Counted from the stretch's first letter, positions 40,433 to 51,384 are shown. The stretch: 64,000 bases of DNA from Lachnospiraceae bacterium (GCA_024684085.1 JAIKXM010000006.1:27126-91125); one strand, 5' to 3'. The notes: generated by a model not told the origin, from the letters alone. Numbers and translations: made by a program.

Positions 40433-41920
40433 ATGAAGATAGGATTTGACAACGACAAATATCTTAAGATGCAGTCTGAGCACATCAGAGAGAGGATACA
40501 CAAGTTTGACAATAAGCTGTATCTTGAGTTCGGAGGTAAGCTCTTTGATGATTTTCATGCTTCCCGTGTATTGCCCGGTTTCCAGCCGGACAGTAAGCTT
40601 AAGATGCTTCTGCAACTGAAAGATCAGGCAGAGATCGTAGTGGTAATAAGCGCAGAAGATATAGAGAATAATAAGATCAGAGGCGATTACGGCATCACTT
40701 ATGATCTTGATGTATTGAGACTTATCGATGCCTTTACGGAGATCGGTCTGTATGTCGGAAGTGTATGTATCACCAAGTACAACAGTCAGGCCGGAGCGGA
40801 TCAGTTTATTGAGAAGCTTTCTTCTCTGGGTATCAGATCATATAAGCATTATAAGATTCCCGGCTATCCTTCGGATATTAAGCGTATCGTATCCGAAGAA
40901 GGTTATGGCAAAAATGAGTATATTGAGACAGAGAGACCTCTTGTCGTGATCACAGCTCCCGGACCGGGTTCGGGTAAGATGGCAACCTGTCTTTCACAGC
41001 TTTACCATGAGCATAAGAGAGGCATCAAGGCCGGATATGCCAAGTTCGAGACTTTCCCTATATGGAATCTGCCTCTTAAGCATCAGGTAAATATGGCATA
41101 CGAGGCAGCAACGGCTGATCTTAATGACATCAATATGATCGATCCCTTCCATCTGGAAGCATACGGCGAGACAACGGTTAATTACAACAGAGATGTTGAG
41201 ATCTTCCCCGTGTTGAATGCCATGTTCGAACAGATTCTGGGTGAAAGCCCTTATAAGAGCCCGACTGACATGGGTGTCAATATGGCGGGCAACTGTATCA
41301 TAGATGATGATGTCTGTAGAGAGGCATCTGAGCAGGAGATAATCAGAAGGTATTATCAGTGCCAGTGCGATCTTAAGAGGGGCGAGGATTGTAAGTCTGC
41401 TCTTTACAAGCTTGAGCTTATCATGAAGCAGGCAACTCTCACTACCGAAGACAGAGCGGTAACAACCGCAGCACTTGAGAGAGAGCAGGTTACCGGACAT
41501 CCCGCAATGGCAATAGAACTTCCTGACGGAAGTATCATAACAGGTAAGACATCGGATCTTCTGGGTGCTTCGGCAGCAGCCATTATGAATGCGCTTAAGG
41601 CTCTCGGCGGTATCGATCATGAACTTCACCTGGTATCCCCCGAAGCTATAAGTCCTATTCAGACTCTTAAGACAGATTATCTCGGAAGCCGGAATCCCAG
41701 ACTTCATACGGATGAGATTCTGGTGGCACTTTCGATTTCGGCAGCTACCAATAAGGAGGCTGAGAAGGCACTTAAGCAGATAGGTCGTCTCAAGGGATGC
41801 GAGGCTCATTCTTCAGTAATGCTCTCAAGAGTTGATGAAGATATGTTCAAAAAACTGGGCATTCACTTAACCTGCGAGCCTAAGTACGAAGAGAATAATA
41901 AGAAGTATCATAAGCGTTGA
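40433..41920 (+). CDS. DUF1846 domain-containing protein
   Basis: KIGFDNDKYLKMQSEHIRERIHKFDNKLYLEFGGKLFDDFHASRVLPGFQPDSKLKML; typical size and sequence. Confidence 0.95.
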   Translation: MKIGFDNDKYLKMQSEHIRERIHKFDNKLYLEFGGKLFDDFHASRVLPGFQPDSKLKMLLQLKDQAEIVVVISAEDIENNKIRGDYGITYDLDVLRLIDAFTEIGLYVGSVCITKYNSQAGADQFIEKLSSLGIRSYKHYKIPGYPSDIKRIVSEEGYGKNEYIETERPLVVITAPGPGSGKMATCLSQLYHEHKRGIKAGYAKFETFPIWNLPLKHQVNMAYEAATADLNDINMIDPFHLEAYGETTVNYNRDVEIFPVLNAMFEQILGESPYKSPTDMGVNMAGNCIIDDDVCREASEQEIIRRYYQCQCDLKRGEDCKSALYKLELIMKQATLTTEDRAVTTAALEREQVTGHPAMAIELPDGSIITGKTSDLLGASAAAIMNALKALGGIDHELHLVSPEAISPIQTLKTDYLGSRNPRLHTDEILVALSISAATNKEAEKALKQIGRLKGCEAHSSVMLSRVDEDMFKKLGIHLTCEPKYEENNKKYHKR

Positions 41921-42012
41921 GGCTGTGATGGGGAATTGTGATTAACCGTTAGCCACCATTCGGATCAGACGTGAAAAAGTCTTTTGAACACGGAAATTTC
42001 ATACTTTTTTAA

Positions 42013-42042
42013 TTGATTTTGTAAGATCGAATACTCTATAAT
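42013..42042 (+). promoter_or_regulatory. Sigma-A-like promoter upstream of ftsH copy 2
   Basis: TTGATT - 18 bp - TATAAT. Confidence 0.5.
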
Positions 42043-42044
42043 CA

Positions 42045-42077
42045 AAACTGTCAGTGCAGTAGCACCGGCAGTTTTTT
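42045..42077 (+). terminator. Intrinsic terminator-like hairpin immediately after the promoter
   Basis: AAACTGTCAGTGCAGTAGCACCGGCAGTTTTTT. Confidence 0.7.
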
Positions 42078-42163
42078 AAATGGTTTGATAGAACAGATCC
42101 GTTCGGATATGCAGGGATCTCGGGTGGTAATGGGATAACACCCGATCATGACAGAGGTAGAGA

Positions 42164-44167
42164 ATGAACAATAACATTAATAATTACGATGGCAATAACC
42201 ACGGTGGAGACATGCGTGGTCCCGGCGGTCAGGGAAATGGCGGTAATGGGCAGGGCAATCCTAATCTACAGCCCCACAAGCAGAGCTTTTTATTCCTTTT
42301 GATCGCAGTTCTGGTGACACTTATATTCATGAGTTATTTCATGAAGTCCGTAAGTGGTTCCGCAACAAAAGAGATAACTTATGACGAATTTGTTCAGATG
42401 CTTAGCGAAGACAAGGTAAAGAGCGTCTATATCGGCTCGGATAAGATCGAGATCATTCCCAAGACGGAGAAGAGTGAGAACACCGCCAATAATTATATGA
42501 GGAGTCTGATGGATTCCGGGATCACATATTATACGGGTATAAGTGAGAGCGGTGATGCGCTTACCGCACGACTGCTGGAGGCAGGTGTTGAGATCAAGAA
42601 TGAGATACCCAACAATTCCAGCTGGCTCTTATCGATCTTCCTGATGTATATCCTTCCGATCATCCTTCTGTGGGCATTGTTGAACATGTTGTACAAGAAG
42701 ATGTTCTCCGGTGGCGGTGGCATAATGAATGTCGGCAAGTCCAATGCGAAGGTATATGTACAGAAGGAGACAGGAGTTACTTTTGCGGATGTGGCAGGAG
42801 AGGATGAGGCTAAGGAATCTCTTGTTGAGGTTGTGGACTTCCTTCATGATCCTGCGAAGTATATCAAGATAGGTGCCAAGCTTCCTAAGGGAGCCCTTTT
42901 GGTAGGCCCTCCCGGAACAGGTAAGACTCTTCTTGCCAAGGCTGTTGCCGGAGAAGCTCATGTACCATTCTTCTCGCTTACGGGTTCTGACTTTATTGAG
43001 TTATATGTAGGTGTCGGTGCTTCCAGAGTAAGAGATCTGTTTAATGAAGCCAATAAGAATGCACCCTGTATTATATTCATAGATGAAATAGATGCCATAG
43101 GAAGAAGCCGTGACAGCAAGTACGGCGGTGGTAATGAAGAGCGTGAACAGACTCTTAACCAGCTTCTGTCAGAGATGGATGGTTTTGATACCACTAAGGG
43201 TATCCTTGTACTCGGTGCTACCAACAGACCTGAGATACTCGATAAGGCATTACTTCGTCCGGGACGTTTTGACAGAAGGATTGTTGTAGAGAGACCTGAC
43301 CTTAAGGGTCGTGTCAATATCCTTAAGGTACATGCCAAGGATGTTAAGATGGATGAGACGGTTGACTTCGATGAGATTGCTCTTGCTACAAGCGGTGCAG
43401 TTGGTTCGGATCTTGCCAATATGATCAACGAAGCAGCTATCAACGCTGTTAAGGAAGGCAGGGAACTTGTATCTCAGAAGGATCTTTTGATCGCGGTTGA
43501 ACAGGTTCTTATGGGTAAAGAGAAGAAGGACAGGATCATGTCCAAAGAAGAGCGAAAGATCGTATCTTATCATGAAGTCGGACATGCTCTTATCTCGGCA
43601 CTTCAGAAGAACTCAGAGCCGGTTCAGAAGATCACTATAGTACCAAGGACAATGGGAGCTTTGGGATATGTAATGCATATGCCCGAAGAGGAGAAGTTCC
43701 TTAATACCGAGGCGGAGTTAAGGGATATGTTAGTCAGTCTTCTTGGCGGTCGTGCTGCTGAGGAACTTGTCTTTGATACTGTTACCACAGGTGCTTCCAA
43801 TGATATAGAGAGAGCTACGGATATAGCAAGGTCAATGATCACCCAGTACGGTATGAGTAAGAGATTCGGACTTATGGCACTTGCTACGGTAGAGAGTAAG
43901 TATCTTTTAGGTACAGCGACTCTTGATTGTGCTGATTCTACTGCCGCTCAGATCGATGATGAGGTTATGAAGCTCTTGGCTGACAGCTATGAAGAGGCCA
44001 AGAGAATGTTATCCGAGAACAGGGATGTTATGGACAAGATAGCGGAATTCCTGATAGAGAAAGAGACCATTACAGGTAAGGAATTTATGGATATCTTCCG
44101 TGAGCTTAAGGGACTTCCCGAGCCGGATCCCGAGGAGGAGAAGAGATCAAGGATCAATATGAAGTGA
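42164..44167 (+). CDS. ftsH: ATP-dependent zinc metalloprotease FtsH (copy 2)
   Basis: [47 protein letters not shown]. Confidence 0.97.
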   Translation: MNNNINNYDGNNHGGDMRGPGGQGNGGNGQGNPNLQPHKQSFLFLLIAVLVTLIFMSYFMKSVSGSATKEITYDEFVQMLSEDKVKSVYIGSDKIEIIPKTEKSENTANNYMRSLMDSGITYYTGISESGDALTARLLEAGVEIKNEIPNNSSWLLSIFLMYILPIILLWALLNMLYKKMFSGGGGIMNVGKSNAKVYVQKETGVTFADVAGEDEAKESLVEVVDFLHDPAKYIKIGAKLPKGALLVGPPGTGKTLLAKAVAGEAHVPFFSLTGSDFIELYVGVGASRVRDLFNEANKNAPCIIFIDEIDAIGRSRDSKYGGGNEEREQTLNQLLSEMDGFDTTKGILVLGATNRPEILDKALLRPGRFDRRIVVERPDLKGRVNILKVHAKDVKMDETVDFDEIALATSGAVGSDLANMINEAAINAVKEGRELVSQKDLLIAVEQVLMGKEKKDRIMSKEERKIVSYHEVGHALISALQKNSEPVQKITIVPRTMGALGYVMHMPEEEKFLNTEAELRDMLVSLLGGRAAEELVFDTVTTGASNDIERATDIARSMITQYGMSKRFGLMALATVESKYLLGTATLDCADSTAAQIDDEVMKLLADSYEEAKRMLSENRDVMDKIAEFLIEKETITGKEFMDIFRELKGLPEPDPEEEKRSRINMK

Positions 44168-44360
44168 TCATCTCTGTTATCAGACCGTTGTTTCTGTAAT
44201 ATGAAGTTAAGGATCAGGCGTGATCAAGAAAGAATATACAGCTGCGCTCATGTTGTTGCCCATATTTAATGTACGGTTTTTGATGAAAAATGACTGAAGT
44301 GATGATATGATATAATATAGTTGTTTTAAAGAACTGTATAGATAAGGAGAAAAACTTAAG

Positions 44361-45431
44361 ATGGCAGATGTTGCATTGATCACAGGAATCACGGGTCAGG
44401 ACGGATCTTACCTGGCAGAGTTCCTGTTGGAAAAGGGATATGAAGTACACGGACTTATAAGGAGACTCAGTATATCCGGTACAGGAAGGATAGATCATAT
44501 TATTCGTAATAAAGAATATGAAGGCAGGTTTTTCCTTCATTATTCGGATACAACGGATTCAAGTTCTCTTATAAGGATAGTGGCGGAAGTGAAGCCGACT
44601 GAGGTATATAACCTGGCTGCGCAGTCGCACGTAGGTGTATCTTTTGATGTTCCCGAATATACGGCAGAAGCTACGGGTGTATCTACGCTTAAGATTCTTG
44701 AGGCTATTAGATTATACGGAGGTCCCTGCAAGTATTATCAGGCTTCCACATCTGAGCTCTTCGGTGGCATTCCCGAGACAGCGCCTCAGAGTGAGAAGAC
44801 ACCTCTTTATCCAAAGAGTCCATATGGCGTAGCCAAGCTCTATTCGTATTGGATAACTGTTAATTACAGGGAATCATATAATATGTTCGCTTGTAACGGT
44901 ATCCTCTTCAATCATGAATCTCCCAGAAGAGGAGAGCTGTTTGTAACCCGTAAGATCACTCTTGCCATAGCCAATATCCTCGCCGGTAAGCAGGAGAAGA
45001 TTTCTCTCGGTAATATGAATTCCAAGAGAGACTGGGGTTTTGCAGGAGATTATGTTAAGGGTATGTGGATGATGCTCCAGCAGGGTAAGCCTGATGATTA
45101 TGTTCTTGCTACCAATGAGACACATACCGTAAGACAGTTTGCCGAGAGAGCTTTTGCAGACTGTGGTATCACTATCCGTTGGGAAGGTGAGGGCTTGGAT
45201 GAGAAGGGTTATGATGCAGCTACAGGCCGTCTGCTTGTGGATGTTAATCCTGAGTTCTACAGGCCGGCTGAGGTTGAGTTCCTGTGGGGAGATCCTACCA
45301 AAGCAGAGAAGATCCTTGGATGGAAGAGAGATATTGATTTCGAAGGTCTTGTAGATATGATGATCGATGCCGACATGAAGGCGATCACGGGAATGAGTTG
45401 TAGCGAGTATATTGCTTCGCAGAGAAAATAA
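44361..45431 (+). CDS. gmd: GDP-mannose 4,6-dehydratase
   Basis: [56 protein letters not shown]. Confidence 0.97.
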   Translation: MADVALITGITGQDGSYLAEFLLEKGYEVHGLIRRLSISGTGRIDHIIRNKEYEGRFFLHYSDTTDSSSLIRIVAEVKPTEVYNLAAQSHVGVSFDVPEYTAEATGVSTLKILEAIRLYGGPCKYYQASTSELFGGIPETAPQSEKTPLYPKSPYGVAKLYSYWITVNYRESYNMFACNGILFNHESPRRGELFVTRKITLAIANILAGKQEKISLGNMNSKRDWGFAGDYVKGMWMMLQQGKPDDYVLATNETHTVRQFAERAFADCGITIRWEGEGLDEKGYDAATGRLLVDVNPEFYRPAEVEFLWGDPTKAEKILGWKRDIDFEGLVDMMIDADMKAITGMSCSEYIASQRK

Positions 45432-47221
45432 TGTTAGAGATTATTGTAAGTTGGTTCGTTATTACGATAATTACATATAGTATTGGATATAGCGTGCTTC
45501 GACTTCCGGCGGTTATCAACCGCCGGGTAAGGTTGGAGCGCTTCTTTTTACCTTCGATGCTTGCGGGAATGATGGTATGTAACGTCTATGCGGAGGTCTA
45601 CAGCCTTTTTGACGGGGTCGGAATGCTGGCTTTTGTTATTATGTCAACCATAGCCATCATACTCCTCTTTATCAATCGAAGGAGAATAAAGGAAGATCTG
45701 TCGACAGCTTTTTCTGAGGCGCATCCTGTTTCCGTGATACTGAGGATCATACTTATCCTGCTTATCAGCTTCTGCAGTTCAACAGGATATATGCATTTTG
45801 ATACAGGCTTGTATCATGCTCAGGCTATCAGATGGATAGAGGAATACGGTGTTGTTCCGGGACTTGCCAATCTTGAATTAAGATTCGGTTATAACAGTTC
45901 GGAATTTGCTCTTAATGCTCTGTTTGGCTTCAAGTGGCTTCTGGGAAGATCCCTTCATACGACGGGCGGTTATCTTCTGATGGTGTCATGCATGATCGCG
46001 ATGGGTGTCGGCAATGCCTTCAAGCGTATCGCGTTTGGTGCCAAAGATAAGAAGATCGATATCAGATTAAGTGATCTTGTAAGGATAGGACTGATATTCT
46101 ATATATGTACCATACTCGGAGAGATCGTCTCTCCGGCTTCCGACTATTATGCGCTTCTGCTTGTCTTCGATATAGTCATATTGTGGCTTGATGCCACTTA
46201 TCTTCATGACGAGCTTGTCATATCGGAAGCTGAACTGATGGCGATGTACACCTTCCTGTCGGTACTGATACTGTATACTATTACCATTAAGCTTAGCGCG
46301 GGATTACTTGTTATACTGGCTGTAGAACCGGCATTAATGCTGATCCGTCACAAGAAGGTGAAGGGAATACTCATGGGAGTGGGTTCGGGGCTCATAGTGT
46401 TGATACCTCACCTCATTCGAAACGTGATAATATCGGGATGGATGCTGTATCCCGCTGTTTTTCCGGATATATTCAGTGTGGACTGGAAGGTTCCCAAGGG
46501 CGATGCGCAGTTCGACGCTGTTGAGATAGGTCTCTATGGCAGGGGCATCACCGATATGTCTCATATGTACGACCCCATCACTCAGTGGTTCGGTAACTGG
46601 TTCGGTGCTCTTAAGATGCTTGAGAAGGTCTGGGTCATCGGTTCTGCGGTTGCCGTGGTGGCAGGCCTTATCCTGCTTGTAGTGTTACTGATCAATGCCA
46701 TCAGGCTTAAGAAGGATGGAGAGCGCGATCTTCCGTCGCTGATGATCTTACCGGAATACTCGGTGGTATTCGTTACCATAGCATCCTGCGTGATATTCTG
46801 GTTCAGGTCGGCGCCTCTTGTAAGATACGGATATGCGTACCTTATCATACTTCCGATACTTGTATTCGGATACGTATTCATCCTGATAAGGGAGCTGATC
46901 GCGGAATACAGTGAGCGGTTAAAGAAGATAACAGGCCTGCTTGCAGCGGCAGTGGTTATGCTGTTTCTGTTATCCAAGGCATATGATATAATAGTACTTG
47001 TGGGATCTGAAGTGGATAACGGAACACTGTTGACACAGATGGATTACCCGAACGGAGCTGCGGAATGTTATGATGTGGACGGTCAGAATATATATATTGC
47101 CGTTGACAGAGGCCAGATCGGTTATTATAAGTTCCCCGCAACTTCGCTTATAAGAGATGATCTTCATCTGCGGGGAGACAGCCTCGAGGATGGATTCACC
47201 CGCAATAAGATTCGGGATTGA
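45431..47221 (+). CDS. Multi-pass membrane protein of the EPS locus (possible glycosyltransferase/polymerase)
   Basis: 596-aa polytopic protein between gmd and fcl; STGYMHFDTGLYHAQAIRWIEEYGVVPGLANL. Confidence 0.6.
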   Translation: MLEIIVSWFVITIITYSIGYSVLRLPAVINRRVRLERFFLPSMLAGMMVCNVYAEVYSLFDGVGMLAFVIMSTIAIILLFINRRRIKEDLSTAFSEAHPVSVILRIILILLISFCSSTGYMHFDTGLYHAQAIRWIEEYGVVPGLANLELRFGYNSSEFALNALFGFKWLLGRSLHTTGGYLLMVSCMIAMGVGNAFKRIAFGAKDKKIDIRLSDLVRIGLIFYICTILGEIVSPASDYYALLLVFDIVILWLDATYLHDELVISEAELMAMYTFLSVLILYTITIKLSAGLLVILAVEPALMLIRHKKVKGILMGVGSGLIVLIPHLIRNVIISGWMLYPAVFPDIFSVDWKVPKGDAQFDAVEIGLYGRGITDMSHMYDPITQWFGNWFGALKMLEKVWVIGSAVAVVAGLILLVVLLINAIRLKKDGERDLPSLMILPEYSVVFVTIASCVIFWFRSAPLVRYGYAYLIILPILVFGYVFILIRELIAEYSERLKKITGLLAAAVVMLFLLSKAYDIIVLVGSEVDNGTLLTQMDYPNGAAECYDVDGQNIYIAVDRGQIGYYKFPATSLIRDDLHLRGDSLEDGFTRNKIRD

Positions 47222-47305
47222 GTGATAAGACTTTAGACCGGTCGGTAAGATTCAGGATTAAGGAATAAGATTCAGGAAGGAGGGTCCTCTAAGGACTTTT
47301 GAGAA

Positions 47306-48256
47306 ATGGCTAATTTGGAGAAAAATGATAAGATTTACGTTGCAGGTCACAGAGGCCTTGTAGGAAGTGCGATAGTAAGAGCCCTTAACAGAGCCGGCTA
47401 TACCAACATCGTCGGAAGAACACATTCAGAGCTTGATCTTATCGATCAGGCGGCTGTAAGAGAATTCTTCGAAGCTGAGAGACCTGAAGTGGTGGTACTT
47501 GCAGCGGCTAAGGTCGGTGGTATCAATGCCAATCAGACAGCTCCCGCTGAGTTCGCATACGAGAATATGCAGATACAGTGTAATGTTATCAAGTGCTGTC
47601 ATGACTATAAGGTTAAGAAGCTTCTTTTCCTTGGAAGTACCTGTATATATCCCAAGATGGCACCTCAGCCCATCCCCGAAGATGCACTGTTAACAGGTCC
47701 CCTTGAGACTACCAATGAGGCGTATGCCATTGCCAAGATATCGGGTCTTGAGATGTGTAAGTTCTTCAAGATGCAGTACGGTGATGACTTTATAAGCTGT
47801 ATGCCTACCAATCTGTACGGACCTTATGACAATTATGATCTGAGCGGAAGTCATGTAATGCCCGCACTTATTCGTAAGTTCCACGAAGCTAAGATCAACA
47901 ATTCACCTTCGGTTGAACTGTGGGGAACAGGTTCGCCGTTACGAGAGTTTTTGTATTCGGATGATATGGCTGATGCCTGTGTATATCTGCTTGAGCATTA
48001 TGACGGTCTTCAGCATGTTAATATCGGTACAGGTAAGGAAGTTACGATCAAACAGCTTGCTGAACTTGTCCGCACAACCGTAGGATATGAGGGCGAGATC
48101 GTATGGAACACCGATATGCCTGACGGAACACCAAGGAAGCTTACGGATGTTACCAAACTCCATGAATTAGGCTGGACACATAAGATCGAACTGGAAGAGG
48201 GCGTTAAGCTTGCTTATGACTGGTTCAGAGAGAATGTAGAGACAGCGAGATTATAG
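47306..48256 (+). CDS. fcl: GDP-L-fucose synthase
   Basis: [75 protein letters not shown]. Confidence 0.97.
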   Translation: MANLEKNDKIYVAGHRGLVGSAIVRALNRAGYTNIVGRTHSELDLIDQAAVREFFEAERPEVVVLAAAKVGGINANQTAPAEFAYENMQIQCNVIKCCHDYKVKKLLFLGSTCIYPKMAPQPIPEDALLTGPLETTNEAYAIAKISGLEMCKFFKMQYGDDFISCMPTNLYGPYDNYDLSGSHVMPALIRKFHEAKINNSPSVELWGTGSPLREFLYSDDMADACVYLLEHYDGLQHVNIGTGKEVTIKQLAELVRTTVGYEGEIVWNTDMPDGTPRKLTDVTKLHELGWTHKIELEEGVKLAYDWFRENVETARL

Positions 48257-48284
48257 ATATTACCCGTGATCGGGAGAAAGTTAT

Positions 48285-48304
48285 AACTGACACATGTGTC
48301 AGTT
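48285..48304. promoter_or_regulatory. Perfect 20-bp palindrome AACTGACACATGTGTCAGTT upstream of the manC RBS
   Basis: Sequence is identical to its reverse complement; located directly before TTGGAGGG RBS. Confidence 0.5.
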
Positions 48305-48316
48305 GGAGGGTTACCA

Positions 48317-49390
48317 ATGAATACTTACGGAATCATTATGGCCGGCGGTGGCGGAACACGTTTCTGGCCCTTATCAAGAGCTGACAAACCCAAGCAGTTC
48401 CTCAATCTCTCAGGTGAGGATACCATGGTAAGAGAGACTGCTGTAAGGTTGGGTAAGATAACAGGAGAGGAGAATCTGTTCATTGTTACCAGCGCCGCTC
48501 ACAGAGATATGTCGATAGGGTATACAGAAGGTGTGGTCGATCCTTCCCATATATTAGGCGAGCCTGCTGCCCGTAATACTGCTGCCTGCATCGGATATGC
48601 CGCAATGGAGATCATTAAGAAATACGAAGACGGTATCATGGTGATCGCCCCTTCGGATCATTTTATCAAGGACGAAGAAGAATTCGTCAGAGTCATGAAG
48701 GAAGCTGTTAAGACTGCAGAAGAGACTTCCGCGCTTGTGACTGTTGGTATCAAGCCAACCTTTCCTTGTACGGGATATGGTTATATAAGGAATTCCGAGA
48801 CGGATTCGGATGTATATCGCAAAGTTGATGAATTTGTGGAGAAGCCTGATCTGGAGACTGCCGAGAGTTATGTGGATAGCGGATATTACGCATGGAACAG
48901 CGGGATGTTCGTATGGAAGGCATCGGTTATCCTGGGATATTTTGAGAAACTTCTTCCCGATATATATGATCATCTTAAGAAGATCGGTGATGCTATGGGA
49001 ACGCCCAAAGAGAAGGAGATAATAGAGGAGATCTATCCGTCTATCCCTAAGATATCCATCGATTATGGCATAATGGAGAGAGCAGATAACGTTCTTATGC
49101 TTGAGGGTGACTTCGGCTGGAATGATGTGGGAAGCTTTGATGCGCTTGAAGAAGTATACGGAACCGATGAGAACGGCAATGTCAATATGGCCAATTCCTT
49201 AATAGTAGATTCTCATGACAATGTTTTCTGTGGCCCTAAGGACAAGCTTATAGCAGCAATGGGCGTTGAGAATATTGTGGTAGTCACAACCGAAGACGGT
49301 GCGGTAATGGTATGTGACAAGAGAAGAGTTCAGGAGATTAGGAGATTCCCGGAGCTCCTTAAAGGAACAGATAATGAGAAGTTCATATAA
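48317..49390 (+). CDS. manC: Mannose-1-phosphate guanylyltransferase
   Basis: IIMAGGGGTRFWPLSRADKPKQFL; GEPAARNTAACIGYAA; GDFGWNDVGSFDAL. Confidence 0.95.
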   Translation: MNTYGIIMAGGGGTRFWPLSRADKPKQFLNLSGEDTMVRETAVRLGKITGEENLFIVTSAAHRDMSIGYTEGVVDPSHILGEPAARNTAACIGYAAMEIIKKYEDGIMVIAPSDHFIKDEEEFVRVMKEAVKTAEETSALVTVGIKPTFPCTGYGYIRNSETDSDVYRKVDEFVEKPDLETAESYVDSGYYAWNSGMFVWKASVILGYFEKLLPDIYDHLKKIGDAMGTPKEKEIIEEIYPSIPKISIDYGIMERADNVLMLEGDFGWNDVGSFDALEEVYGTDENGNVNMANSLIVDSHDNVFCGPKDKLIAAMGVENIVVVTTEDGAVMVCDKRRVQEIRRFPELLKGTDNEKFI

Positions 49391-49557
49391 GCGATAGAGG
49401 ATAAGATCCGTAAAAGTCCGTTAACTATAAATGTATTCTGATCAAAGTGATCTTCTTAAGAATACGGTATAGTGATGCGTTAAATGGACGTTGGTAAGCT
49501 TAAGACAGCGTAATCTGCTAAATGGACTTAAATGAGCGTTTGTGATAGAATTTGCCT

Positions 49558-50607
49558 ATGAATATTTTAGGAATAACAGCTATCCTGGTCTTGCCGTATA
49601 TGGCCGGATATATTTTGAGATTTATATTTAATAGCAAAGAGACTAGTCAGATTGAGACATATCTGATTGGTTTCTTTTTTCTGTTTTTTCTTAACGGAAC
49701 ATCTCTTGCCATAGCGATCAGGCAGAATGCTACGATAGGGGATATGACTTTTATGATCAAAGCTATTGAGATCATAATCGCTGTCGCATCTGTAGTTGTA
49801 TTCGTTATGGGGCGGATGATGGGAAGAGGTAAGCCCTACAAGTATACTCTCGAACCCGAGTGGAAGAATGAAGAGAAGATAATGCTCTTAATTGTCTGTC
49901 TGCTGGCAGGTATCATAGCATTGAGGATAGTACTTCTTGCTTCATATGTTAGGGATGATGAATACCTCGGAATGATCAAGACTATCCTGAATACGGATAC
50001 TCTGTTCAAATACAATCCCATTACTTCGCAGATATCTGACATGGGTGTCATAGGTTCCAAGAAGATCATCACGCTTCCGATATATTACACATGTCTTATC
50101 AGGATATACGGGTTTGCTCCGGTGGATTTTCTTTATATACTTCTTACGATGCAGACTGTTGCCTGCATATTCTTCGTGTCGGTTATCCTTGCAAGACCGA
50201 TACTTAAGTCTCGTAAGAAGCTTCTGACTTATATCCTGTTTGTTGGATGCGTTATTCTGAGCGGTGACTATTTCAGTGGAGCGATATGTAAGAAGATCTT
50301 ATGGAACGGATATGCCGGTGATACGATAGTGGCATCTGTTATGTTAACCTACATACTCTTCGTGTTGACACGCTGGTACAGGCAGGAGAGGGGCGACGAT
50401 CTTCTGACCAAGCCCGATGAGGAGCAGGTGACATCGATTGGTAAGGCAGGCTGGTACAACAGATTCCTTAATCTTTTGCGGATATTACTGTGTACACTTG
50501 CTTCGCTTACCATGACGCGAGTGGCATCGGGAGTCTTGCTGATAATCATAGTAATAGGTGTGGGCAGCGTAGCCTGTACTCTTCGCTTTGGTAAGGAGGA
50601 GTTGTAG
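49558..50607 (+). CDS. Multi-pass membrane protein (EPS locus)
   Basis: Polytopic hydrophobic ORF, about 350 aa. Confidence 0.6.
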   Translation: MNILGITAILVLPYMAGYILRFIFNSKETSQIETYLIGFFFLFFLNGTSLAIAIRQNATIGDMTFMIKAIEIIIAVASVVVFVMGRMMGRGKPYKYTLEPEWKNEEKIMLLIVCLLAGIIALRIVLLASYVRDDEYLGMIKTILNTDTLFKYNPITSQISDMGVIGSKKIITLPIYYTCLIRIYGFAPVDFLYILLTMQTVACIFFVSVILARPILKSRKKLLTYILFVGCVILSGDYFSGAICKKILWNGYAGDTIVASVMLTYILFVLTRWYRQERGDDLLTKPDEEQVTSIGKAGWYNRFLNLLRILLCTLASLTMTRVASGVLLIIIVIGVGSVACTLRFGKEEL

Positions 50608-50609
50608 AT

Positions 50610-51380
50610 ATGCTGCAGATAATCAATACAATGAGCAACTTCTTCGCGGGAAGCAAACAGGAAGGAAGCTATTTCCTGTTGCTGGCGATAAGTATATTCG
50701 CTCTTTACAAAATGGATAAGACTAAGAACCGCTGGTACATCCTGTACGTAGTGGCTCTGGTTCTTCTGGTAGTGGGTAATCCGTTGACGATATGGCTTTT
50801 GAGTCTTGTATTTCCGGCGGTTGCGGGATACAGCTTCGTTATACCGGTTCTTCCGATACTGATCTTTATTCCATATACGGCAACGGAGCTTCTGTTCACT
50901 TTAAAGACTTCGAAGGAGAGATATATCCTGACGGCGGTCCTGTTCATCTATGTTTCGCTCTGCGGTAATCTCTTCGGCACTTTTGGCGGTAATACGGTCA
51001 CGGCAGAGAATTACTATGACAGTGAGAAGAAGGAGATAGTCCGTTTCGTGGATGAGAAAGATCCGAAGCTTTTGCTGGGTGATACGACGATACTTCCTTT
51101 TATCGTAAGTTTCGGCGATAATGTACCCCTGCTGTACGGAGCAGACCTGTGGAAGCAGGATCTGGATCTGGGTTATATGGACGAGTATGATGAGGAGATC
51201 TACAGGATCTTCGATCTGATGCAGAATCCTGTCGTATATATGCCACAGATAGCTGATTTGGGCAATCTATACGGTTGTGATATAATAATAGTCGATAATT
51301 TTGAAGGACATAAGGCTGCCGAAGGTGAGTATACCCTTGGCCTTGAGACAGACCACTTCCTTGTCTACATGAAGAGGTGA
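50610..51380 (+). CDS. Membrane protein, possible C-terminal partner of the preceding ORF
   Basis: 256-aa ORF starting 2 nt after the upstream stop; AAGGAGGAG RBS; TM segments followed by a soluble tail. Confidence 0.55.
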   Translation: MLQIINTMSNFFAGSKQEGSYFLLLAISIFALYKMDKTKNRWYILYVVALVLLVVGNPLTIWLLSLVFPAVAGYSFVIPVLPILIFIPYTATELLFTLKTSKERYILTAVLFIYVSLCGNLFGTFGGNTVTAENYYDSEKKEIVRFVDEKDPKLLLGDTTILPFIVSFGDNVPLLYGADLWKQDLDLGYMDEYDEEIYRIFDLMQNPVVYMPQIADLGNLYGCDIIIVDNFEGHKAAEGEYTLGLETDHFLVYMKR

Positions 51381-51384
51381 GAAG

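Noticed and set aside
40994-41809. 271-aa minus-strand ORF
   Set aside because: Antisense to the DUF1846 gene; arises from codon bias of the real CDS.
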